A stretch of 37,282 nucleotides of DNA from CAMPJM01 sp964440915 (GTDB lineage Bacteria > Bacteroidota > Bacteroidia > Cytophagales > Cyclobacteriaceae): the NCBI GenBank assembly GCA_964440915.1, contig CAYTTV010000036.1, forward strand, positions 1-37,282. The letters are read 5' to 3'. The position numbers were made by a program, and so were the translations under genes. Positions within the stretch are counted from its first letter, which is position 1, and each line of letters starts with the position of its first letter. A model generated the notes under the pieces. The model did not search any database. It was given only the letters and a program-made list of their open reading frames with translations, and was not told the origin of the DNA. This document shows positions 13,596-23,015 of this stretch, one piece after another.

Positions 13596-16259
13596 ATGGA
13601 TCTTAGCTTAGGCAAATCTGAAGGAAACCAATCTCTCTTCTTGTCCAACCAATGTAGGATCATCATTGATCCGCAACTCAATGTGGTAAGCTACAGTGGA
13701 GATAATGGACTGTTTTGCAGAGAGCAAAAGCCAGGGAGCAGTATTAAACTAAAAGATCTATTACCAGAAAAACTATTCAACAACCTATCTCGATTCATTT
13801 CAGAATCTGCCCCTTTAAAAGGGAAAGTAATATCTCAAAACCAATGCCTTCAGATTGGAGAAACAACTGCGATAGTTCGTTTTACCCTCAGTCGCCACAA
13901 GGATTCACTCTTAGGTGTAGTCATCGAAACAATGGCCTTAGATGATCATGCTATCATCTTTGACAAGAAGCACATTAAACACCCAAGCCATACGGCCTCT
14001 GTAAAATGGGAATCTTCCCTATTAAACTGGCGGGCATTCTTTGAACATAATCCTATTAGCAGTCTCGTAATCGACCACAATTGCCAGGTACTTGCCTATA
14101 ACCATGCCTTTGTCTCCATGTTTGGCTTATTGCCTGATGATTCAAAAAACTTCTGTCTGGCACAACTCTCGTTGGTCAAAGAATCCTTCGTAGACACAAA
14201 GACTATTGACCAACTGTTGAATAGGGATATCATGAGTTTTACCACTGAGAAACATTTGCGCAAGAAAAACGGGGAGATATGGGTATCTATCCATGCGGCG
14301 CTGATGTACAATAGCGACATGGAAAAAGCGCCCTACCTCAATATACAATTCCAAGATATAACGAAAGACAAGGAGCTTGAATGCAAGTTGTCGATGATGA
14401 AGGCTAAATATGACGTGCTGCTTTCCAATACAAACAATGCCGTGTTTCTCATTCAGGATGAGCAGTTGACCTATTGCAACCCGAAAGCCTATGAGCTATT
14501 CGAATGCGAGGATTTTCAGGGCCGTTCACCCTTCTACTTTTCCCCGCAATACCAATCTGACAAAAAAACATCGAAGGAGAAAATAGAAGAAAAGCTGTCT
14601 CAAGCCTCTCAAGGTCAAGCGTCGCTATTTCAATGGGATTTTCAAAAAACCAATGGAGAGCTTTTTGAAGCAGAGGTAAATCTAGCTGTTATAAAAGTCG
14701 ATGGGGAGGATTTGTTACAAGCAATCGTACATGATATTACAGATAGAAAGGAAAGGGAAAGGGCCGTCCGAGAAAGTGAGTCGCGATTCAAGGGTATTTT
14801 TGAAGGTGCTGGTATAGGCATAGGCATGACAGACCCTTATGGGAAAATGATAGAATCCAATCAAGCATTGGAAGATTTACTTGGGTATAAGAAAGAGGAA
14901 CTTCTGGGGAAGGCCATCATCGAACTAGTGCATCCCGACGACCGTGATTTTGAAAAACGGTACCTTATGCATTACCAGAACATGAGCCTCAAGCCTGGCT
15001 TTTTTGAAAAAAGATATATTAGGAAAGACGGTAATGTAATGTGGGGAAAACTCACTACTTCTGTGATCTACGATGAAAGAGGGATTCCAGCCTTTGGCAT
15101 TGGCATGCTCGAAGATATCACCCAACGAAAACATGCAGAAGAGAAGGTAAAGGAAAATCAAGAGCTCTTGAACCGGGTAAACGAGAATCTGACGGAAGGA
15201 ATTTACAGGAGTGTGCCTGGAAAAGGTCTTGTTTATGTGAATAAAGCCTTTGCCAAAATGTTTGGCTATGATTCTGTGGCGGAAGCCATGCGCTTATCTT
15301 CCGATTCACTCAACAACTTCTATGATGAGGAGAACAGGCGCAAGAAGCTGTTGAAGGAGATCAAAAGGAAAGGCTACTTAAAAAACAAAGAATCTTTGTT
15401 TAGGAGAAAAGATGGCTCTACTTTTTGGGGTTTGGAAAACAGTACGGTCTCTACCACGGCAGAGGGAGGTCTGATTTTAGACGGCGTAGTGGTAAACATT
15501 ACCGAAAAGAAGCAATCGGAAGAGTTGCTGAAAAGTAAAAACGAGGAACTGAAAAAGATCAACGAAGAGTTGGACAGGTTTGTGTACAGTGCTTCTCATG
15601 ATCTTAGAGCGCCCCTTACATCTTTGTTAGGCCTCATCAACATTGCCCAATCTGACCGATATATCAATGGCATCGCTGAACACTTGGAGCTGATGAGGAG
15701 AAGTGTCTTGAAACTAGACAGCTTCATTATCGATATCATCAACTATTCCAGAAATGCCCGGCTTGATATAGAAGTGGAAGAAATTGACCTAAAGGCATTA
15801 GTAACTGACACTATGGCCAACCTACAATACGTAATCTCTACTGAAAAAATTGAGAAGCGAATTAACATCGTACAAAAAGTGCCTTTGTACTCCGATTCCA
15901 AAAGGATCACCATACTGCTGAATAATTTAATTTCAAATGCCATCCGCTATCACAATCTGATTTTGGACGACCCTTATATAGAAGTGAAAGGGAAAGTGAC
16001 CAAAAAGAAAGCGCGCATCGATGTTATCGACAATGGAAAGGGAATTGGAAAACAGTATTTGAATAACATATTTGCTATGTTCTTTAGAGCATCTGACGAC
16101 TCCAAAGGTTCTGGTCTGGGCCTATATATTGTGAAGGAAACCGTAGCCAAATTAAATGGTAAAATCTCAGTGACCTCTGAGGTTGGAGAAGGATCTACTT
16201 TTAGTATTGTAATCCCCAATTTGCGCTCACCGAAAAATCAGAAAACAAAAAAGGCATAA
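13596..16259 (+). CDS. Soluble multi-PAS sensor histidine kinase
   Basis: An 887-residue kinase with no membrane segment or signal peptide. After a divergent PAS-like N-terminal region (about 12-120) come four clearer PAS domains (about 145-255, 270-380, 395-510, 520-638), several ending in the typical DITxRK or NITEKK linker. The HisKA box is FVYSASHDLRAP with phosphoacceptor His668, and the ATPase domain has NNLISNAIRYHN (N box), DNGKGIG (G1) and GSGLGLYIV (G2). No receiver or output is fused, and no response regulator is adjacent, so it is an orphan. PAS domains probably sense cytosolic redox, ligands or light; no cofactor residue can be assigned. A GTG 22 codons upstream was rejected as start because it would add a hydrophobic tail unlike the family. 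Confidence 0.9.
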   Translation: MDLSLGKSEGNQSLFLSNQCRIIIDPQLNVVSYSGDNGLFCREQKPGSSIKLKDLLPEKLFNNLSRFISESAPLKGKVISQNQCLQIGETTAIVRFTLSRHKDSLLGVVIETMALDDHAIIFDKKHIKHPSHTASVKWESSLLNWRAFFEHNPISSLVIDHNCQVLAYNHAFVSMFGLLPDDSKNFCLAQLSLVKESFVDTKTIDQLLNRDIMSFTTEKHLRKKNGEIWVSIHAALMYNSDMEKAPYLNIQFQDITKDKELECKLSMMKAKYDVLLSNTNNAVFLIQDEQLTYCNPKAYELFECEDFQGRSPFYFSPQYQSDKKTSKEKIEEKLSQASQGQASLFQWDFQKTNGELFEAEVNLAVIKVDGEDLLQAIVHDITDRKERERAVRESESRFKGIFEGAGIGIGMTDPYGKMIESNQALEDLLGYKKEELLGKAIIELVHPDDRDFEKRYLMHYQNMSLKPGFFEKRYIRKDGNVMWGKLTTSVIYDERGIPAFGIGMLEDITQRKHAEEKVKENQELLNRVNENLTEGIYRSVPGKGLVYVNKAFAKMFGYDSVAEAMRLSSDSLNNFYDEENRRKKLLKEIKRKGYLKNKESLFRRKDGSTFWGLENSTVSTTAEGGLILDGVVVNITEKKQSEELLKSKNEELKKINEELDRFVYSASHDLRAPLTSLLGLINIAQSDRYINGIAEHLELMRRSVLKLDSFIIDIINYSRNARLDIEVEEIDLKALVTDTMANLQYVISTEKIEKRINIVQKVPLYSDSKRITILLNNLISNAIRYHNLILDDPYIEVKGKVTKKKARIDVIDNGKGIGKQYLNNIFAMFFRASDDSKGSGLGLYIVKETVAKLNGKISVTSEVGEGSTFSIVIPNLRSPKNQKTKKA

Positions 16260-16272
16260 GTTTCATACAGCA

Positions 16273-16695
16273 CTATTCGCCCATCAAAGTCAGCACAAGT
16301 TTTCTGGCACCTCCATGATCTCTGAATTCACACAGATAAATACCTTGCCAGGTGCCAACATTAAGGCGGCCCGACGATATAGGAATTGACACCGTGCTGC
16401 CCACCAAACTGCTCTTGATATGAGCGGGCATGTCGTCCGACCCTTCCATGGTATGTTCATAGTAGGGAGCATTTTCTGGAACCATCACGTTAAAGTGTCT
16501 TTCAAAGTCCCCGCGAACATCCGGATCAGCATTTTCATTAAGGGTAAGCCCTGCTGAGGTATGCTTGATGAAAATCTGTAGAATTCCAGCCTTTATCGAT
16601 TGGATTTCGGGCAGTTCCCTTTCAATATGCTTTGTAATCAAGTGAAAGCCTCTCGAAAATGAGGGCAGTATAATTTCCTTTTGAACAATCTTCAT
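16273..16695 (-). CDS. yjbQ: YjbQ family protein (UPF0047)
   Basis: 140 residues from the ATG at 16695; the frame is open further upstream, but that would overlap the VOC gene and lacks homologous-looking sequence. The family pattern is complete: IFIKHTSAGLTLNENADPDVRGDF in the middle, then HTMEGSDDMPAHIKSSLVGSTVSIPI, and GTWQGIYLCEFRDHGG near the end. The conserved His, Asn, Asp and Glu residues mark a metal- or phosphate-binding site. The E. coli protein has weak thiamine-phosphate synthase activity, but the true role is unsettled. Convergent with the PAS kinase (13-bp gap) and 34 bp after the VOC gene on the same strand. Confidence 0.92.
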   Translation of the reverse strand: MKIVQKEIILPSFSRGFHLITKHIERELPEIQSIKAGILQIFIKHTSAGLTLNENADPDVRGDFERHFNVMVPENAPYYEHTMEGSDDMPAHIKSSLVGSTVSIPISSGRLNVGTWQGIYLCEFRDHGGARKLVLTLMGE

Positions 16696-16729
16696 ACGAT
16701 AGACATTAAAACACCTTTTATATAACTGA

Positions 16730-17074
16730 CTACTCCTTATCGGACCAAACTGCCAGCTCATTACCAACAGGATCGATAAAGTGAAACCTCCGACCACCTG
16801 GAAATGAAAAAATATCTTTCGATAGGGTTCCTCCAAACTCGATGATCCTGTTTTTTATAGCCTCAAGTTCTTCGTGATACAGAATGACCAATGCGCCGTT
16901 GACTACTTCATCATTTGATTTTTCAAATCCACCCTCCAGCCCGCTTTTTGTAAAAGCTACATAACTTGGCCCACAATCCGTAAATATCCATCCAAAGGCA
17001 TTGGTATAGAACTTCTTAACTACTTCTAGGTCAGCAGCTTTGAACTCGACATAGTTAATGTGGTTTTTTTTCAT
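16730..17074 (-). CDS. VOC-superfamily (glyoxalase-like) protein
   Basis: 114 residues with the paired beta-alpha-beta-beta-beta layout of the VOC fold: HINYVEFKAADLEVVKKFYTNAFGW at the start, GALVILYHEELEAIKNRI in the middle and FHFIDPVGNELAVWSDK at the end. The group includes glyoxalases, dioxygenases and antibiotic-binding proteins; which one applies here cannot be told. The final Glu in the GNELAVW segment is the usual metal ligand. It lies between polA and yjbQ on the same strand with short gaps (41 and 34 bp), so cotranscription with polA is possible. Confidence 0.87.
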   Translation of the reverse strand: MKKNHINYVEFKAADLEVVKKFYTNAFGWIFTDCGPSYVAFTKSGLEGGFEKSNDEVVNGALVILYHEELEAIKNRIIEFGGTLSKDIFSFPGGRRFHFIDPVGNELAVWSDKE

Positions 17075-17115
17075 CCTTTGTAAATCTCAACTATTCCTTT
17101 CAAACTAAATTACTG

Positions 17116-19956
17116 CTAATGCGCTAACAGCCAGTTTGCACCAAAGCCCACCTCTACCTCCATGGGCACCTCCAGCAAGATGGCGTTCTTCATGAAGTCA
17201 ATAATATGCTTTGCCACTATTTCCTTTTCTGATTTATGTACTTCAAACACCAATTCATCATGCACTTGCATGATCATTTTTGAAGCAAGTGGTTTTCCGT
17301 CTATTCTTGCAGATGCCATCCAATCATGGATCTTGATCATCGCTACTTTGATCATGTCGGCAGCACTTCCTTGAATAGGGGCATTAATAGCATTTCGCTC
17401 TGCATACCCTCTTAAGGTTGCGTTGCGGGAGTTGATGTCCCGCAAATACCGTCTTCTTCCCAAGATAGTTTCGACATATTCATTTTCCCTAGCTTCGCTT
17501 ATTACACGGTCCATATAGGCCTTTACAGCAGGAAACTCTTGAAAATAGGCTTCGATGATATCACCTGCTTCCCTTCGTGGAATATTGAGCCGTTGAGAAA
17601 GGCCAAAAGCTGAAATGCCATATATGATTCCAAAGTTCGCAGTTTTAGCTTTTCTTCTCATATCGCTGTCTACAGCCTCCATCGGAACTTTGAAAATTTT
17701 GCTCGCTGTAGTGTTATGGATATCCCTTCCCTGTTGGAAGGCTTCTATCATGCTCTCGTCTTTTGAAAAGGCAGCCATGATGCGCAGTTCAATTTGAGAA
17801 TAGTCTGCCGCCATAATCTCAAAATCTTCATTCCTCGCCACAAAAGCTTTCCTTATCTCTCTGCCTTTTTCTGTACGAATAGGGATATTCTGTAGGTTGG
17901 GGTTGGTAGAACTTAGCCTTCCCGTAGCTGCTACGGCCTGGTTGTAGCAAGTGTGGATCCTGCCATCTCGGTCATTGATCAACGATGGCAAAGCATCAAC
18001 ATAAGTACTCTTCAGCTTCTGGAGTTCTCTGAAATCGAGAATTTTTTCAGCAATAGCATGCTCTGCCGCCAAACGAGACAAAATCTCTTCTCCTGTAGCG
18101 TATTGTCCTGTCTTGGTTTTTTTTGGTTTGTCTACGAGGTTCAACTTTTCAAACAATACTTCCCCTAGCTGCTTAGGAGAAGCTATGTTGAATTTCACAC
18201 CAGCAATGTCATAAATCTCTTGTTCTATTTTTCTGCTTTCTATTTCCAGTTCTTCAGAAAACGTCACTAAGGTAGGCGTGTCCACATATACGCCTTCATC
18301 TTCCATAGAAGCCAGAACGTTGATCAATGGCGCTTCCACTTCAAAATACAGCTTCTCAATACCTTGGTCTTTCAAAAGAGGGAAAAGTTTGTATTTTAAC
18401 TGTAAGGTAATATCAGCGTCTTCGCCGGCATAGTTGGCCACTTCGTCCACCGCAACATCCCGCATATTACCTTGCTTTACCCCCTTTTTACCAATTAGTT
18501 CTTCTATAGGCACCGTAATGTAGTTGAGATAAGTTTCTGCCATCACGTCCATGTTGTGCCGCATGTCTGGTTCCAAAAGATAGTGGGCCAGCATGGTATC
18601 GTACAAGGTGCCGCTTACATTCACGCCATATTTTTTCAGGACCAAAATATCATATTTGAGATTTTGTCCAATCTTATTGATAGCCTTATCCTCAAAAACA
18701 GCCTTGAATTCTTTGACAATGGCTTTCGCCTCCTCTTGATCTGCCGGAACGGGCACATAATAGGCCTCCGTAGGATAATAGGAAAAGGCCAGGCCCACCA
18801 ATTCTGCCGAACAGGCATCAAGGCTGTTGGTTTCAGTGTCAAAGCAAAACTCCTCTTGTAAGCTAAGGTGTTGGATAAGGCTTTTGCGCAGTTCGGGTGT
18901 ATGGATCAAATGATAATCGCGCACCACTGTTTGGAGACTGTCTTTGGGCACTGGAGCTGTAACTGGCTCCTCCTCCACAAGTGCTGTGACCGCACTTACT
19001 GAAGTTGGCGCACTTGGAGGCGAGTCGAACATCGACATTTGTCCTGAGGCAGGTGCTTTTGCAGGAGCGGCTTCTTGTATACCGAATACCCTACGCATCA
19101 ACGTTCTGAATTCCAATTCGTCAAACAGGGCCTTGAGCTTCTCCTCATTGGGCTTCTCAAGTTTTAGTTCATTTTCATCAAAAGCAATGGGTACATTTAT
19201 ATGTATTGTCGCCAGTTCTTTAGACAAAATGCCTTGGTCGCAAAAGTTCATCACATTTTCCTTTTGCTTCCCTTTCAGGTCATCGCAATTTTTGACTAAT
19301 TCTTCTACAGATCCATACTGTTTTATCAACTTGGAAGCGGTTTTAGGACCAATACCAGGTATGCCCGGTATATTGTCCACGGAATCTCCCATTAACCCCA
19401 AGATATCCCGTACTTGATCCACATTTTCAATATCCCACTTCTCCAAAACTTCCTTTACACCTAGAATGTCCACTCCATTTCCCATAAAAGCAGGTTTGTA
19501 GAGAAAAACATGCTCCTCTACCAACTGACTATAGTCTTTATCTGGGGTCATCATATATACTTCAAATCCTGCTTTGCTGGCTTTTTTGGCAAAGGTGCCA
19601 ATGATGTCATCCGCCTCAAAACCGTCTAGCTCCAACACCGGAATATTAAAAGCCTTTACAATCTCCTTGACCGTGGGGATAGCTACTCTAATATCTTCAG
19701 GCTGTGCCTCACGTTGTGCCTTATACTCTACAAAAGCCTCATGTCGAAAAGTCGGTGCAGGTGTGTCGAAAGCTACGGCTATGTGAGTAGGTTTCTCTTT
19801 GTTAAGTATTTCCAATAGCGAATTGGTAAAACCCAGTGTGGCACTGGTATTTATTCCTTTGGAATTTATACGTGGATTTTTACTAAATGCAAAATGTGCC
19901 CGGTAGATTAAGGCCATCGCATCTAATAGAAATAATTTTTTATCTGGTTTGTTCAT
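17116..19956 (-). CDS. polA: DNA polymerase I
   Basis: A 946-residue, three-domain Pol I that fills gaps and removes RNA primers. The N-terminal 5' nuclease (about 1-290) shows DGFEADDIIG, TPDKDYSQLV and the helix-hairpin-helix PGIPGIGPKTASKL. The 3'-5' exonuclease keeps its acidic residues (CFDTETNSLD, IGQNLKYD, YAGEDADI), so proofreading should be active. The polymerase has motif A DYSQIELR, motif B RRKAKTANFGIIYG and motif C VHDELVFEV. Between the first two domains is a flexible Ala/Pro/Ser linker (about 295-345) that contains GQMSMFD, a sliding-clamp-binding-like peptide. The ATG at 19956 was chosen over a TTG two codons earlier. Confidence 0.98.
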   Translation of the reverse strand: MNKPDKKLFLLDAMALIYRAHFAFSKNPRINSKGINTSATLGFTNSLLEILNKEKPTHIAVAFDTPAPTFRHEAFVEYKAQREAQPEDIRVAIPTVKEIVKAFNIPVLELDGFEADDIIGTFAKKASKAGFEVYMMTPDKDYSQLVEEHVFLYKPAFMGNGVDILGVKEVLEKWDIENVDQVRDILGLMGDSVDNIPGIPGIGPKTASKLIKQYGSVEELVKNCDDLKGKQKENVMNFCDQGILSKELATIHINVPIAFDENELKLEKPNEEKLKALFDELEFRTLMRRVFGIQEAAPAKAPASGQMSMFDSPPSAPTSVSAVTALVEEEPVTAPVPKDSLQTVVRDYHLIHTPELRKSLIQHLSLQEEFCFDTETNSLDACSAELVGLAFSYYPTEAYYVPVPADQEEAKAIVKEFKAVFEDKAINKIGQNLKYDILVLKKYGVNVSGTLYDTMLAHYLLEPDMRHNMDVMAETYLNYITVPIEELIGKKGVKQGNMRDVAVDEVANYAGEDADITLQLKYKLFPLLKDQGIEKLYFEVEAPLINVLASMEDEGVYVDTPTLVTFSEELEIESRKIEQEIYDIAGVKFNIASPKQLGEVLFEKLNLVDKPKKTKTGQYATGEEILSRLAAEHAIAEKILDFRELQKLKSTYVDALPSLINDRDGRIHTCYNQAVAATGRLSSTNPNLQNIPIRTEKGREIRKAFVARNEDFEIMAADYSQIELRIMAAFSKDESMIEAFQQGRDIHNTTASKIFKVPMEAVDSDMRRKAKTANFGIIYGISAFGLSQRLNIPRREAGDIIEAYFQEFPAVKAYMDRVISEARENEYVETILGRRRYLRDINSRNATLRGYAERNAINAPIQGSAADMIKVAMIKIHDWMASARIDGKPLASKMIMQVHDELVFEVHKSEKEIVAKHIIDFMKNAILLEVPMEVEVGFGANWLLAH

Positions 19957-20260
19957 TTTCAAATAGGTATAGTCAAAGTACCGTCCAAGTCGCTACTGTC
20001 TGACTTTAATGGGAAAGTTCAAAAATAATGAATTAAGCGCAGGGTAGAGAAAGTTTTGAATTCTAAATATTAATTGTGGAAGCTACAAGATTTCAAAGAC
20101 AAGGGGAATATATCGCTATTTGACAGGAACAGTAGGCAAGCAGGGCCTGATTCGCCCGTGATCCCATACTTTGAAGAAAACTTGAATTTTATTTTTCCAT
20201 TCCCTTACATCTTCTTCGTGTTCGGAAATTAGTTTTATATTTGCCCTTCAATTTTTGATT
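19957..20260. other. Divergent intergenic region between polA and the mreB-like gene
   Basis: About 300 bp with no gene. TATATTTG at 20236-20243 fits the Bacteroidota -7 consensus for the plus-strand gene, with only a weak TTC in place of the -33 TTG, giving a leader of about 11 nt. No repeat or structured RNA was recognised. Confidence 0.5.
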
Positions 20261-21289
20261 ATGGGTTTGAATATAGGATTATGGCAAGGGGCAAAGGTGG
20301 CTTTGGACTTGGGCAATAGCAATACCGTTATTTCCAATAAATCACATCTATTGTCCCAGCCCTCTTGGATTGTCCTCAATAAAAGCAGTCAATCGATAAA
20401 GGCAGTAGGTGATGCAGCTTATGACATCTTAGGGAAAGCCAATGACCAGATGGAGGCCATAAAGCCCCTTCGTGGTGGCATCATCACCCATTATGATGCT
20501 GCAAGTAAAATGCTGCGCGCATTAATCAATAATGCTTATCCAAAGAAGCCCTTCTTAGGAGGTTTTGCCCACTTGGTTTCTGGGGTGCCATTCTCAAGCA
20601 ATGAAGTCGAAAAAAGAGCTTTAAGAGACGTATTAAAACAGTTGAAAGCTGGGAAGACTTCCTTGATCTATGAGCCCATAGCGGCTGCGATAGGGTTGGG
20701 ACTGAACATACAAGAACCCAATGGGAAATTCATTATTGACATTGGAGGTGGTTTGACAGAGATTTCCTTGATTTCCCACTCCAATATCGTAGCCCACCGA
20801 GCGATTCGCATAGGGGGCGATGCATTTGACGAGCTTATACAAGATTACTTGTTCAGTCAATATAACTTATCTGTAGATACCAAACGTGCCGAATATATCA
20901 AAATAGCTATCGGAGCGGCCACACTGGATGTAAAGTCAGCAACAACTTCGTTGGAGGTAAAGGGAACAGACTTGACTACTAGAGAACCAAGAACGGTCAT
21001 GCTTGAACAAGCCGAAATAGTGAAATTACTAGATGGGGCGATTGTCAGCATTGAAAATGCCATAATCGAAACTTTGGAAGAAAGTCCTCCTGAGCTTTCA
21101 GCAGACGTGTATACCAATGGTATTCACCTGACAGGTGGTGGTTCCCTACTAAATGGAATGCGGCAACGGTTAGAAGCAAGAGTTGGGGTTCCTGTCTTTC
21201 AGGATAGTAAAGCCTTTACCTCAGTAGCAGAGGGGATTTTGCACGTTCTTACATCTCCTCAGCTATCCCAAGCTGTTCTTTTTTCTTAA
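20261..21289 (+). CDS. Solitary MreB-like actin homologue
   Basis: 342 residues, the usual MreB length. The actin-fold nucleotide site is recognisable: phosphate 1 VALDLGNSNTVI, connect 1 EPIAAAIGLGL, phosphate 2 FIIDIGGGLTEISLI, and the adenosine motif GIHLTGGGSLLNGM. The MreB-specific EVEKRALRDVL, IRIGGDAFDELI and YNLSVDTKRAEYIKIAIG segments are present. It deviates from canonical MreB in reading DLGNSNT for DLGTANT and VPFSSNEVEKR for VPSGITEVEKR. There are no mreC, mreD, pbp2 or rodA genes beside it, so it is probably a second paralogue. It may form membrane-bound filaments that guide wall synthesis; an altered function is possible. Confidence 0.85.
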   Translation: MGLNIGLWQGAKVALDLGNSNTVISNKSHLLSQPSWIVLNKSSQSIKAVGDAAYDILGKANDQMEAIKPLRGGIITHYDAASKMLRALINNAYPKKPFLGGFAHLVSGVPFSSNEVEKRALRDVLKQLKAGKTSLIYEPIAAAIGLGLNIQEPNGKFIIDIGGGLTEISLISHSNIVAHRAIRIGGDAFDELIQDYLFSQYNLSVDTKRAEYIKIAIGAATLDVKSATTSLEVKGTDLTTREPRTVMLEQAEIVKLLDGAIVSIENAIIETLEESPPELSADVYTNGIHLTGGGSLLNGMRQRLEARVGVPVFQDSKAFTSVAEGILHVLTSPQLSQAVLFS

Positions 21290-21362
21290 AAAGGCGTTCC
21301 TGGCTTAGCGCTAGAGATCAAAGTCTTGATATTCTATCACCTGAATGCTTCAAGAATTGGGT

Positions 21363-21405
21363 ATAAAAACAGGCCTCGTGCTTATGGCAAGAGGCCTGTT
21401 TTTAT
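21363..21405. terminator. Bidirectional terminator between mreB-like gene and mscL
   Basis: A 15-bp perfect stem, ATAAAAACAGGCCTC (21363-21377) with GAGGCCTGTTTTTAT (21391-21405), has A and T tracts on both sides, so it serves the convergent genes on either strand. Confidence 0.92.
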
Positions 21406-21417
21406 AATTAGGATCGC

Positions 21418-21846
21418 TTACTTTTCTACCAACTTGTGCAAGGCATCACGCATTTCTGTGAGCAAAACCTCTTCTTTTGTTGGTGCCGGCGGTACAGAAG
21501 GGGCCTCTTCTTTTTTCTTCATCAGGGAATTCATTCCTTTTATTAAAAGAAAAATAATAAAGGCTAGTATGATGAAGTTAATGATCACGGTAATGAAATT
21601 ACCATAGGCAAAGACAGGCCCCATAGCCCTTGCTTCTTCAAGTGGCAGCCCTGGGGTAATGCCCTCTGAAAGTCTAACGTAGAGATTCTTAAAATCTACA
21701 TTGCCCACTACCTTACCCACCAATGGCATGATAAGGTCGTTTACAACGGAATTGACAATTTCTCCAAAAGCAGCACCAATGATAACACCTACTGCGAGGT
21801 CCATCACATTGCCCCGCATGGCAAATATTTTGAATTCTTTTAACAT
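21418..21846 (-). CDS. mscL: Large-conductance mechanosensitive channel MscL
   Basis: 142 residues. The N-terminal amphipathic helix and TM1 read FKIFAMRGNVMDLAVGVIIG-AAFG, the conserved pore-lining segment. The loop ends in AYGNFITVIINFIILAFIIFLLIKGMN (TM2), and a charged cytoplasmic helix with EEVLLTEMRDAL closes the protein. It forms a pentameric inner-membrane pore that opens under extreme membrane tension and protects cells from osmotic downshock. Transcribed alone; the stop lies next to a shared terminator. Confidence 0.97.
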   Translation of the reverse strand: MLKEFKIFAMRGNVMDLAVGVIIGAAFGEIVNSVVNDLIMPLVGKVVGNVDFKNLYVRLSEGITPGLPLEEARAMGPVFAYGNFITVIINFIILAFIIFLLIKGMNSLMKKKEEAPSVPPAPTKEEVLLTEMRDALHKLVEK

Positions 21847-21882
21847 AGTTTTAGTAATTATAAAGGTGTATAGATGATAAGA

Positions 21883-22785
21883 TTATTTGTCGATAAAATT
21901 CTGTACATTAAAAAGAACCCCTAAAGCAAGCCCTTGACTGAATTGCACATCTGGGTCTTGATCATAGTCATAGAGCAGGCCACCTGTCAAAGTCATCGAA
22001 ATAAACCTGTTGACTTTAGCCGTTAAAGTAGTATTCAGCCTATGATCCAAAGTTTTGAAAGAAAGGGTCTCATAATTGGCATAGCCGATATAAGTAACTT
22101 TCAGGTTCAGGTTAGTGGCAATATCCTTCGTCAATTCAGCTTGTACCATGGCAGCCAACCATTCTGTTCGTAAATTTTCCCCTTCTGGCACTCCGTATCG
22201 TTCTACAAGCCCAACTTCATCATCATTTAAAAAAGTAAACTTCGGAGCAAAGGGGCTTAATCTAAGCGAGAACCACGGCTCGGGTTTATATTCAAATCCG
22301 AGGGCTAAAGTAAGATATGCAGGGGACATCCAATTAGAAATCAACACATCTGGCTCACCCTCTTCATCGGCATAAGCATAGCCGGGAGCAAATTGGGTGA
22401 TAAAGTTGCCAGAAAGAAACCCATTCCAGTTAGTGCTTATCTTATAGCCATACTTTGAATCCAAGTAGATAAGATCTTGACTTTTTCTGAAATCTTGCCC
22501 TGCATTTTTAAGCAAACCATATTTCAATTGTACTTCATTGTCCCAAGAAATCTTACCTTTCAAGTAGTTGAATTTCCCATTCATGAAAAGACCCAATGCT
22601 ATGGAGTTCTCCCCACCAGATTTCCAGTTGTCACTAAAAGAAGCTTGGTTAATATTGGCTCCTCCTGAAAAAGCGTTGCGCCAATAAGTAGTGTCCGTGG
22701 CAGGTAGGGCAAGCGAATCTAGTTGGGAAAAAGAAACGTGTGAACATAACAGTAATAGAGTAAAAAATGTAAGCTGTCGTATCAT
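21883..22785 (-). CDS. DUF3078 family outer-membrane beta-barrel-like protein
   Basis: 300 residues. A signal peptide (QLTFFTLLLLCSHVSFSQ) is followed by the family's opening segment WRNAFSGGANINQASFSDNWKSGGENSIALG, then alternating beta strands rich in aromatic residues such as NYLKGKISWDNEVQLKYGLLK, LYLDSKYGYKISTNWNG-like repeats, and the final TLTGGLLYDYDQDPDVQFSQGLALGVLFNV. The strand pattern and absence of cytoplasmic features suggest a porin-like barrel of the outer membrane. The substrate is unknown. It is followed, after 36 bp, by mscL on the same strand. Confidence 0.87.
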   Translation of the reverse strand: MIRQLTFFTLLLLCSHVSFSQLDSLALPATDTTYWRNAFSGGANINQASFSDNWKSGGENSIALGLFMNGKFNYLKGKISWDNEVQLKYGLLKNAGQDFRKSQDLIYLDSKYGYKISTNWNGFLSGNFITQFAPGYAYADEEGEPDVLISNWMSPAYLTLALGFEYKPEPWFSLRLSPFAPKFTFLNDDEVGLVERYGVPEGENLRTEWLAAMVQAELTKDIATNLNLKVTYIGYANYETLSFKTLDHRLNTTLTAKVNRFISMTLTGGLLYDYDQDPDVQFSQGLALGVLFNVQNFIDK

Positions 22786-23015
22786 AGTTGAATGTTGTTG
22801 TGTTTAAAACAATAAAAAGGCATTATCTTTCTAAAGTACAAATGAAACTAATTGCAATATATATTAAAGCAATCATATCATTATAAAAAAATGTAGCAAT
22901 TGGCAGGTTTCAATGGTAAAGAGACGATGGAACAGCGAAATGGCCATGAAAAACGGTGTCCATAGGCCATCCTTCTTGTGACTCCTCATTATAAGGAAGA
23001 ATGAATATTATAAGA

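Noticed and set aside
16696..16836. N-terminal extension of YjbQ
   Set aside because: It overlaps the VOC gene in another frame and adds 47 residues absent from the family.
18556..18861. 101-residue frame opposite polA
   Set aside because: Shadow of a highly conserved gene.
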